Source of the DNA: Sporothrix humicola
Taxonomy: Eukaryota; Ascomycota; Sordariomycetes; Ophiostomatales; Ophiostomataceae
Direction of reading: 5' to 3'
Assembly: GCA_021396245.1 (NCBI GenBank)
Contig: WNYE01000062.1
Coordinates: 62,001-126,000, forward strand
Length of the DNA stretch: 64,000 nt
The translations under genes were made by a program, and so were the position numbers. The notes beneath the pieces were generated by a model. It did no database searches. It saw only the letters and a list, made by a program, of their open reading frames with translations, and was not told where the DNA came from. Position 1 is the first letter of the stretch. Each line of letters begins with the position of its first letter. Shown here piece by piece: positions 9,282 to 17,643 of this stretch.

Positions 9282-12089
9282 ATGTCCGACGAAAACTCGG
9301 CGTCATCAAACGAGATGCAACAAGCCCGGCCGGGATCATTTCACCCACCCGCCGACAAAACCAGCGACAATGAAGGCTTATGCGAGAGCTGCTCGGCACT
9401 CAACATCTCACCTCGAAGCTTCGTCGTTGTTCCCGGAGATGATGATGGACCTGGGGAATGGCTTCCATTTGGAACTTTGAAGACGACTGCCGACAAGAAG
9501 GCACATTGCCCGCTCTGTCGTCTCGTGTTTGACGCGGTCAACGGTGACAAGTTACTTTCACAAGAAGGCGCAAAGGGGGGCTTGACTGTCACATACCGAT
9601 GGGACACAAAGAAACTTGCCGGGCAGTCTTTCGACCAGGTCTTGGGCGCAAAACTGAAGGGCACGGCACCATATTCCGGCGTTCGGCGCATTCGGCTCAG
9701 CGTTGTGGATGACCATAACAAGAGACCGGACAGCATGCCTCATTGGACATCCATAGGCCTTCATTTGTTGCGGGACGACCTGCCGAAAACGGTGACGGTC
9801 GGCACTGGAAGCTCAGCTCGGGTGTTTGAACAGCAACCCGGTGCTGGAGACTCTCTGGCCGTCAGAAGGCAGGATGACAGGATCGATTTGAAGCTCGCCA
9901 GGCAGTGGATCGAGACGTGCAAAACACAGCACACCGAGACCTGCGGCAAATATACGGTGTCAACAACAAGGTTTCTGTATGATGACCAGAACATAGACAC
10001 CGTTTACCTGAGACGCAAACGACAAAAGTTCAAAAAGGAAAGCATCCACCCGATGGATGTGCTGCCAAGATGTCTTTGTATTGACGTGGCCGGACGGTGC
10101 TTGGGGTGGATGCACGAGGAGACCCGCTACGCGGCGCTCAGCTACGTCTGGGGCCACCAAAAATTCTTTCAGACCACGAAGGACAATGTTGACCGAATGT
10201 GTTTGAAGGGGTCGTTGAACAAGCTCGGAGACGACCTACCGGCAACCATCCGCGACGCCATGTACATTGCGGGCAAGCTGAAGATACAATACCTGTGGGT
10301 CGATACCTTGTGCATTATCCAAGACGACGAAGAGGCAAAGGCAGAAGCGATCTCTGCGATGGGGTTGATTTATTGCGCGGCCGAAGTGGTCTTCGTTGCC
10401 GCTGCTAGCCATAACGCCTCGGACGGGATTGTCGGTCTCTACCCAGACGTGGCCGGCCACAATAGCGGCATACGGCGACCGCCACAACGAATTGAGCAGA
10501 TTGGTCAGAATCCCGGTTTCCGACTTACACACATGACATATCCTGCTGCACCCAAGACCCAGCAACAGATCGGCGCAAGTTACGGTGAACGAGGCTGGAC
10601 AATGCAAGAGATGCATTTTGCGACGCGGAGACTTATCTTTGGGGACAGGGGCATGATGCGGTTTGGGTGCAAGTTTGGATACAAGTTGGAGGAAGCTGAC
10701 TGGGAGCTGTGCGACACGGTGTGGGACGAAGAATTCACAGAGCCTCTGGTTGATTACGAGACAGTCAAATTTGCGTATCAGACTGGAAAGGACAAAGAGC
10801 TGGATGGCATGGGATACCATATTTCCCAGTATACCAAGCGTCACCTGACCTTTCGGAGCGACATCTACAACGCCTTTGCCGGTTTTGCGCGGGAGCTCCA
10901 GGCCGTTTACAACACCGACATGTGTCACGGCATACCAACGCTATTCTTCGACTGGTTTCTGATGTGGCAGCCGCATCGTCCCTCGAGCAACACGGCGGGT
11001 GCCATTGGCAATATTGTCAATACCGCTGATACCATCTCGATCCCAACTCGCCAGGCACCAAGCTGGTCGTGGGCGTCGTGGACAGGCGAACGGGCAGATT
11101 TAATGCACCTTTTCACAGCCCGCATGAAGGCATCGGAAGTCAATGAGTATATTCGAAACCGCACCTGGATCGTGTGGTACCACCGCAAATCTCACGATTC
11201 GACAGAATGCCTGCCTTTGAACCGATATCACCGCCCCAGTCGTGGTGGCCTTGGCTCTCTCTTTTCTTCTCGGTCTGATTACAACGGCCGTAATCTCTAC
11301 GGAGCCGTCCCAGACCTTCGACCGCGGTTTCTCGAGATTGATTGCACGGAATCGAAACCGACGCCACTGATAATGTTCAACCCGAGCTCGACGCCGGGAA
11401 CGAGCCCAGGTGGCACTAAGCACAGCTCTACTCCTCCATCCGACGCATGGCCACCAACATACGTACCGGATATCCTGAGCAATACGCCGGGATCCGGCTT
11501 CCTGCAGTTCTGGACCTTGTCCGTTCAATTTCTCGTGACAGAACACATTTTTGACAAACCGTTAGAGGCGACTTCCACACCCACGGATCCAGACGCGCCG
11601 TACCCAAACACATTTGTACAGGTAAATCAACCGGGAACGGCTGATGCACGCTGGCACCTTCCTTCGCGTCGTCTGGACATGACCGGACGAAATGGAGTGT
11701 ACGTTGGCCGCATTTTTGTGCCCCATGACTGGTTGCACAGACAGCGGGCCCAGAAAGGATTGTTGGGGACGAAGGGCAAGGGCATGCCACTTTCAATGGA
11801 GTGTGAGTTTATCATCATTTGTGAGGCAACAAGCGGCAATGAGGGATGGGGCTACAGCTGGGGCGATGGTCAGGGTGTCCTCAAATATTCGGTGATGATG
11901 ATTGAATGGGTATCACCCGGCTACACAAGGTCGCCGACAGGGAGTATACGACCCAAATCAGTCCCCGGGTCTACCAATACCAACATGGCTTCAGCGTATG
12001 CAGAGAGAGTGGCTGTAGGATGGATCGAGGATGGATCACCGGACGAGGCACTGAACCGTCCGGAGTGGAAGGAAATCATACTTGGATAA
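9282..12089 (+). CDS. Heterokaryon incompatibility (HET) domain protein
   Basis: This is a single-exon 935-aa protein. The ATG at 9282 has A at -3 and is the first ATG in a frame that stays open upstream. Near the N-terminus is a C-x2-C (CESC, about residue 32) and a CPLC (about residue 76), a possible zinc-binding module seen in many fungal HET proteins. The HET domain starts near residue 283 with YAALSYVWG. It continues through DLPATIRDA and the LWVDTLCIIQDD signature (about 335-347) to FVAAASHNASDGI. The APSWSWASW motif is near residue 592. HET proteins trigger cell death when genetically different hyphae fuse, usually together with an unlinked or adjacent partner. The family role is well established; the partner and specificity here are unknown. 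A decayed relative lies upstream, in line with rapid turnover of such loci. Confidence 0.9.
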   Translation: MSDENSASSNEMQQARPGSFHPPADKTSDNEGLCESCSALNISPRSFVVVPGDDDGPGEWLPFGTLKTTADKKAHCPLCRLVFDAVNGDKLLSQEGAKGGLTVTYRWDTKKLAGQSFDQVLGAKLKGTAPYSGVRRIRLSVVDDHNKRPDSMPHWTSIGLHLLRDDLPKTVTVGTGSSARVFEQQPGAGDSLAVRRQDDRIDLKLARQWIETCKTQHTETCGKYTVSTTRFLYDDQNIDTVYLRRKRQKFKKESIHPMDVLPRCLCIDVAGRCLGWMHEETRYAALSYVWGHQKFFQTTKDNVDRMCLKGSLNKLGDDLPATIRDAMYIAGKLKIQYLWVDTLCIIQDDEEAKAEAISAMGLIYCAAEVVFVAAASHNASDGIVGLYPDVAGHNSGIRRPPQRIEQIGQNPGFRLTHMTYPAAPKTQQQIGASYGERGWTMQEMHFATRRLIFGDRGMMRFGCKFGYKLEEADWELCDTVWDEEFTEPLVDYETVKFAYQTGKDKELDGMGYHISQYTKRHLTFRSDIYNAFAGFARELQAVYNTDMCHGIPTLFFDWFLMWQPHRPSSNTAGAIGNIVNTADTISIPTRQAPSWSWASWTGERADLMHLFTARMKASEVNEYIRNRTWIVWYHRKSHDSTECLPLNRYHRPSRGGLGSLFSSRSDYNGRNLYGAVPDLRPRFLEIDCTESKPTPLIMFNPSSTPGTSPGGTKHSSTPPSDAWPPTYVPDILSNTPGSGFLQFWTLSVQFLVTEHIFDKPLEATSTPTDPDAPYPNTFVQVNQPGTADARWHLPSRRLDMTGRNGVYVGRIFVPHDWLHRQRAQKGLLGTKGKGMPLSMECEFIIICEATSGNEGWGYSWGDGQGVLKYSVMMIEWVSPGYTRSPTGSIRPKSVPGSTNTNMASAYAERVAVGWIEDGSPDEALNRPEWKEIILG

Positions 12090-12432
12090 AATCCACTTGA
12101 ATCTATTATTTTATCTTCGACAAGTCTTAATGCGTGTAAGCGGTGCAAGTTATGGGACGTCTATAAGCGTGTAAGTGCTGTAAGTGGCTGTGAGAGTGTA
12201 AGTGCGGTAAAAGTGCAAGTGCTGCAGGAGTGTAAGTGTTGTTAGTGTGTAAGTCATGGAAAGTGCGGATTCATGGAAAGAGCAGATTAGTCATTATCAC
12301 CGAGTACAACACCACAGTTCGGGCAGGTGCGAATCGCGTCTGATCTTTCTTCTTCCCAAAAACACAAACAAATAAAAACCATCACAATCAACAACAACTC
12401 CATCTCACTATTGCTCCAGTCGAATAAAAACG
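12090..12432. repeat. Degenerate GTGTAAGTG-type minisatellite and intergenic spacer
   Basis: Between about 12130 and 12260 the motif GTGTAAGTG or GCTGTAAGTG recurs at least six times with variable spacing, immediately after the HET stop codon. The reverse complement of the unit (AGCACTTAC) is close to the AGCGACTTAC unit of the array near 28.2 kb. The rest is the promoter of the gene starting at 12433. Confidence 0.55.
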
Positions 12433-13616
12433 ATGCCCCCCACATCAGCGGACCCCGACGGCGTAGACCGTCCGAGCGTGACAGCAACAGACCAGGACGC
12501 CGGCAGTTCAACTACAAGCAGAGAGACGCCGAGTACAACAAACGACCTCACCGATGACGACTGGGAGGAAGTCTACCATGCTCACATTATTGAAGTCTTA
12601 CCTTACGACCCTGCAGACACCGACTGGGAGGTTGTTGACGCCCGACCAGAGGGTGCGAATCGCACACGCACACCGGGCACACCATGGTATACAGTCTTCG
12701 ACACTGGAGACGAACGCGGCGCGCTGACGCTGCTTGACCACGAAAACGGACTCGGTGCGATCACCCTGATGACAGCAATGAACAGGAGGGAAATGATAGA
12801 CTGCGGTTTCCGGATCTCGGGGATGCTGGAAAAGGCCGGCATTCGCCACTGCTTGGTGGGCGACCTCGCCGCCAAGGTACTTGACGCCTGGATGGTGATC
12901 AATACCACATGCGTGGTTGTTGCCGATGAGCAGCTCGACGAGGCCTATGCTGTTATCGAGGAGGGGGATTTCTTGCAGCAAACCTCCACCTACTTCTTTG
13001 GACCAGTGTGCACCGCAGACGAGGTCGACATTCCCGGTCGTGCCTATTGCGATCATGGGTACAACCGCCCCGGTCGGGTTGTCATCATTGCCGCCGGTTT
13101 CTTGCATCTCGATCTCGGCCAGGAACACTACCACGACCACACGTTCTGGGTCAACAAGTTCCACTGCCGGCTCCCCGAGTTGGTCAACTACGTCGACTCG
13201 GTCATTAGCGCCCTGGCGTGCCGGACGGCGCGCGGAGAGGAGTTTAACGGCACACTATCAAGTACCTTGATTATAACATCCACTGCATGCTTAAGTACGC
13301 GCCAGACAAGCTGAGGGGCCTTCTACCTGTGGAAGCCCGCTTCTACCTCGATCTCATCCGGCATATGTTCGTCCCACAGGCCAAGGTGCGCATGTGCGAG
13401 GAATACGTCAAGATCCGTGCCGGCACTTCCACGGTGGAAGAGTCCATGAAACGGGTACCAAAACGCGGACTCAAGCTTTTGGCGTTCAAAACACTACGCG
13501 AAGCAAGAAAGAAGGCAAAGATGGAGGCAGAGGAGAAAGCTAAAAGAGAGGCAGAGAAGGCAGAACAGGAAAACGACAATGAGGCAGCTATGCAGGAAAA
13601 GCATGAAGCCAAATAA
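12433..13616 (+). pseudogene. Nucleotidyltransferase-like fungal protein, frameshifted
   Basis: The first frame (12433 onward) has a disordered acidic N-terminus, then a region with GISGMLEKAGIRHCLVGDLAAKV-like sequence followed by CVVVADEQLDEAYAVIEE. This resembles fungal proteins with a nucleotidyltransferase-like fold. The frame loses sense after the FNG codons near 13249. The next frame, from 13254 (TIKYLDYNIHCMLKYAP), continues convincingly to a Lys/Glu-rich tail ending at 13616. The join needs removal of one AC dinucleotide in an ACAC run at 13250-13255, too short for an intron. After the TAA at 13614 the same frame stays open in a similar acidic sequence to 13775. It is either a young pseudogene or an assembly error at the dinucleotide. 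Confidence 0.6.
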
Positions 13617-14013
13617 GATGCAGAGCCGGAAGACGAGAAGGATGCAGATCAGGGAGCGAATAGGCAGGAAGTCCAAGAATCCAACAAGGATGTAGAGCAA
13701 CAAACCGGCAGGGAAGCGGCTACGCAGAAAAGCAGGACCGTCACGATCAGAACGAAGAGTGATAAGGTTATATGATGGGGACGTTGAGTGTATTGTATTC
13801 AATATGTTCGTGAGATAAGCCATAGATCCTATGCCAACGCCAAAGCAAAGTAATTATCAAGAAAAAAAAATGATATGCAAAAATGGGAGAATATGCCAAA
13901 AACGCCGTCCAATGAGTCATGACCCGTCGCTAACGCTAGAAAAGAAGAACAAATAAAGAAGAAAGGAACAAAAGTCGAGATATCAGGTTTGTCTGCCCTG
14001 TGCCGTATGTCGA

Positions 14014-14805
14014 CTACAACCGCTCCGGCCGGCGGATGCACAGCTCCCGCTGCGTGTAGGTGCAGAAGCGCACGCTTGCCAGCACCAGGCGCTTCCAGTC
14101 GGGCAGCTCGGCCGCGCACCGCGGGGCGTGCACCGACACGTAGTGGATGGTTGGCGTGTTCAGGTCGTCTTCGAGAGTGACCGGCAACCGCTCGGCCCAG
14201 CCGCACTCGACGGCGGCGGCGGCGTCGGCGAGCGACAGGATCATGTGGGCACTGCCGTCGGCGTGGATGTGCAGGTGTTCGCCGCGGGTGGCCAGCAGCC
14301 AGGCGGGCAGCTCCAAACCGCAATCGACAAAGATGCCTTTCGAGACAGCCTCGCCGGCGTGCTTTGCACACTCAGACGGCCGAAGTCTCACAATGTCGTG
14401 GTTGGCCCAGACGGTGGCCTTGACAAAGTCGGCCATGGCGTAGCGCAGGCGTTCCAGCGAGTCATCGCGGCGGCCGCGGGTGTGAGTGCGGGGGGAAGTG
14501 TGTGTGTAGAGAGAGGGGTCTTTTGTGTCACTACCACCCGGATGTGCCAGCGGCAAGCTCCGCCATGCGAGCGGGCGGTGGTCGAGGAAGGAGGTGAGGT
14601 TGTGGGGCAGGGCGTAAAAGTTGGAGGCGAGGTTGTTGTCGTCGTCGTCTCGTGCTATCCGATCATTGTCGTCGTCGAGGGCAGAGTTTGTGCGATGGAG
14701 GAAGCTGTCGTCGCTTGTGTAGCTGCTGCTGGGGCTGTTGCCGCTGCTGTTGATAGCATTGCTGCCGACCGTCGCCGGTAATGATGAAACAAAAGGAGCT
14801 GCCAT
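14014..14805 (-). CDS. Luciferase-domain (DUF5519-like) protein
   Basis: Single exon, 263 aa. The ATG at 14805 has a strong CACCATGG context; the frame is open further upstream, with another ATG at 14955 in a poor context. The N-terminal half is Ser/Asp-rich and low-complexity. The C-terminal half has the pattern ELPAWL...GEHLHIHADGSAHMILSLADAAAAVECGWAERLP followed by YVSVHAPR. This matches the small 'luciferase' domain found in many fungal and bacterial proteins of unknown role, where HxHxDGS-like and GWGERHP-like motifs are conserved. No light-emitting or enzymatic activity can be inferred. It shares strand with the FMO gene 745 bp away. Confidence 0.65.
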   Translation of the reverse strand: MAAPFVSSLPATVGSNAINSSGNSPSSSYTSDDSFLHRTNSALDDDNDRIARDDDDNNLASNFYALPHNLTSFLDHRPLAWRSLPLAHPGGSDTKDPSLYTHTSPRTHTRGRRDDSLERLRYAMADFVKATVWANHDIVRLRPSECAKHAGEAVSKGIFVDCGLELPAWLLATRGEHLHIHADGSAHMILSLADAAAAVECGWAERLPVTLEDDLNTPTIHYVSVHAPRCAAELPDWKRLVLASVRFCTYTQRELCIRRPERL

Positions 14806-15550
14806 GGTGGGTGTGTGGTTTGAGGTGGTAGACAGAAGAGAGGATGGGTGGTCGGTAGAGGTGGGAGGTGTCGATTGATATATCGTATTGATCAGGAGAG
14901 GTTGTCGAAACGCACGAGGAAGGTGGCAGGAACGGTGTGGCGGAGGTCGTTGCATCCCAAACGAGAACGAGAGGAATGCAGTCTCGACCTGAAGCAAACA
15001 ACGTAAGAGCAACTCAGAAAAGAGGAGACTGAGAGGAGTCTGAGAGGAGCCAGAGTGGGGGTTTCAATGGGGGCAACGGGCCGTCCGCAAGCCCCACTCT
15101 GGCCTTATGTCCGAGCCAGACCAGTGACTTTTGGCAGCTATTTTTATGTGGACGTTACTGGCCTACCAGAGCTCGGTGATAAAGTCGCCGAGTGTTCCGC
15201 TGTGCCCGCGCTGCTGCCTACAGCATGTTTTCCGTCGGGGTTTTCAGCCCTTTTCGATCAGTGACGACCTGGAATTTAGGGGAAAATGCCGACTCAACGC
15301 CACCAAAGACCGCCAAATTGTAATCAAAACAGCGCCAACACCCACTGTAAATTGTCGGGCCTCGGACTCGGACGGCGCCAGGGATTTGATGAAAGACTCA
15401 TCCTTCTCAAAGTTTTCTTTCTCCCGTCCTCTGTTATGACGTCTTTTTCTTCTCGTCAATTCTTCACGGGTCAATTCATATTACCGCTCTATTATGTCTA
15501 TCGTCTATTCTATCCAATTATTATCGTCGTCGTCGTCACCGCCTAGGCAG
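14806..15550. other. Intergenic spacer between two minus-strand genes
   Basis: Holds the promoter of the DUF5519-like gene (14806 upward) and the 3' region of the FMO gene. No coding potential or repeat is apparent beyond short overlapping frames. Confidence 0.5.
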
Positions 15551-17065
15551 TCATTTTGATCCTGTCGTAGCATCGCCCTGCTCCTCCTTCCACTTTTTGT
15601 AGTCGAATCCCAGATCCTCCAGCGTATGGATGCTGTGCCGCTTCTCGCCCAATGCCCGCGCCGCCAGCTTGATGAGCGGGAAGCGTTCACGCGCCCAGGC
15701 CTTGTCGGGTCCCCAGTACGGCGGCAGGCGGCCGACGCCGTCATTCTCGAGTCCCAGGTCGGGCCGTAGCGTGGCCTTTAGCGAGAGATCATGCAGGGTG
15801 TTGATGTACTGGACATCGCGCGGGAAAGCCATGTTGTGGAGGGCCTTGCCGACGCCGCCTCGTTCCGCCACGAGAGCGTCGAGCCAGTTTTGCATTGCGG
15901 AGGTGGACGGCATTGGCAGCCGCCCAGAGTAGAGCCTTGCAACCCATGCGCTCTGGGCCTCGGCGACAGGGAAGGGCACGATGCGCTGCGGGATGCCGAG
16001 GAAAGCGAGTGTTGGCTCGTCGATGTTCAAAATGTGTTCGTAGAGGTTTGGGACGTATGAACCGTCTGCAACGAGGACGGGCGGGTCGAGATTCTGGAGG
16101 AAGGGGAACGAGTAAAAGTAGCCAGTGCAAAACACGACGGCGTCGATGTTGGCGTGTATTGAGCCGTCAGCCATTCGCACACTGCGGCTCTGTGGCAAGA
16201 ACTCGACAATTTCGGGGACATTGAGCGTTGGCTTTGGCGGTTGACTGCTGTCGGTCGGTGCCACAGCCGGCGTGCTTGGTGTGCTTGGGTTGGGCTGCTC
16301 TTTCTCAGACACAAGGACGGGCAAGCCGGCGACGGTCGCAATCTGTGCACTCAGGTCTATGCCCGAGGCAGAGTTGCCGACAACAATGACTTTCCTATTT
16401 GTGAACGGTTCTGGCTTCCTGTAGAACTTGGAGTGCGTGACAACGCCCGGGTGGTGCTTGTGAAAGTCGGCCAGGCCAGGAATATCGGGGATGAAGGGGT
16501 CGTTGTAATGGCCGTTGGCGACGATGACGGCGTCAAACTCGGCTGTCCGTCGTGTACCTGTGGGGATGTGCTGGACCTCAACCTCCCATGCTGGGGGAGT
16601 GCCGTCAACAGCTTTTCGTCGCCGGACGTCGAGAACCTGTGTTTCGAGAGAAAGAACCGGCGCCACGCTCTTTGCGCTGTCGTGCAAGTATTTCTGGACC
16701 ACGGCGTGCTCCGGGAAGAGCGCGCTTCCTTGCGGGAACGGCTGGTCGGTGTAGTTCATCAGCGTGTGCGGAATGTTGGTTTCGAGCTGGTCGTACACGG
16801 GCGAGACGACGACGGGCGGTCCATTGTCCGGCACCTTGACAAGCGTATCAGGGTGGCTTGACGGCCGCGTCCGCGGGATCGTAAAGTCTCGGTCGACCAC
16901 GTCCAGCGACGTGTAGTTCCACAGGCCGCCCGCGACGGCGCGCTGGTCAAACACCTCGATTTTCGAAAAGGCCTTCTCGGCCAGCAGGTACTTGGCCGCC
17001 GCCAGCCCGCTCGCGCCGGCGCCAATGACCGCCACGCGATCGATCTTGGCTGTTGACGTCGCCAT
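15551..17065 (-). CDS. Flavin-containing monooxygenase
   Basis: 504 aa from the ATG at 17065, which has the strong context ACCATGG. The FAD-binding Rossmann motif GAGASG is at residues 15-20, followed by an EVFDQR acidic strand end and GGLWNY. The FMO signature region reads HHPGVVTHSKFYRK, and the NADPH-binding motif is VVGNSASG. Near the C-terminus are FCTGYFYSFPFL and FLGIPQR segments typical of the class. These enzymes oxygenate soft nucleophiles (N or S) with NADPH and O2. An in-frame ATG at 17146 would add 27 residues (MAMSIARRVCTLSHNLA...) with Arg and no acidic residues, a possible mitochondrial presequence. It is divergent from the Zn2Cys6 regulator at 17644, so the two may share a promoter. 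Confidence 0.9.
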   Translation of the reverse strand: MATSTAKIDRVAVIGAGASGLAAAKYLLAEKAFSKIEVFDQRAVAGGLWNYTSLDVVDRDFTIPRTRPSSHPDTLVKVPDNGPPVVVSPVYDQLETNIPHTLMNYTDQPFPQGSALFPEHAVVQKYLHDSAKSVAPVLSLETQVLDVRRRKAVDGTPPAWEVEVQHIPTGTRRTAEFDAVIVANGHYNDPFIPDIPGLADFHKHHPGVVTHSKFYRKPEPFTNRKVIVVGNSASGIDLSAQIATVAGLPVLVSEKEQPNPSTPSTPAVAPTDSSQPPKPTLNVPEIVEFLPQSRSVRMADGSIHANIDAVVFCTGYFYSFPFLQNLDPPVLVADGSYVPNLYEHILNIDEPTLAFLGIPQRIVPFPVAEAQSAWVARLYSGRLPMPSTSAMQNWLDALVAERGGVGKALHNMAFPRDVQYINTLHDLSLKATLRPDLGLENDGVGRLPPYWGPDKAWARERFPLIKLAARALGEKRHSIHTLEDLGFDYKKWKEEQGDATTGSK

Positions 17066-17643
17066 GGTGGAAAGTTGGTGTCGTAGGATGCAAGTCGCAA
17101 GGTTGTGTGAGAGAGTGCAAACTCTCCTGGCGATGGACATGGCCATCCACCACGTGATGGTGACGTCGAAACATGGGATGTGAAGCTGGATGAGCTAAGT
17201 GGTAGCGGTAGCTCTGTCGGGCAGGTGCCGCTCCCTGCAACCACCACGCTACATTCACTACGACAGGGTCTCGTTATCGGCCCCACAAGGCCTGGATTGC
17301 GTGCTGGCGACTTTCACGCCAGTGCCTTTTGTTTTCACTCCATTTTCACTTTTCTTTCACTCGCTCCATCGGGGACTGTCCGACGCCAAACAACGACGGG
17401 AATTACCAGATGGGGTAATTTTGTTTCTGTTAATTCCCGACAAAAGAAGATGGACTCGGGTGTGAGATTGTCGAGCACAATCGCCTGGATGGAAATACTC
17501 AAGATGGGAGAAGTCGCTCGTCGGCCGCTGTCCGGCATTTTGCATTTCTTTCTAAATTTGCAAAGATAACGGCGCATTGTTTTGTGATTCATGTCGGGCA
17601 TGCTGCGACAACGCAACCTGACGATCTGTCATCCGACTTGGCC
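17066..17643. promoter_or_regulatory. Divergent promoter region between FMO and Zn2Cys6 regulator
   Basis: About 580 bp separates the FMO start and the transcription factor start, which face away from each other. No single binding site stands out by eye. The shared space is the main reason to suspect joint control. Confidence 0.4.
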
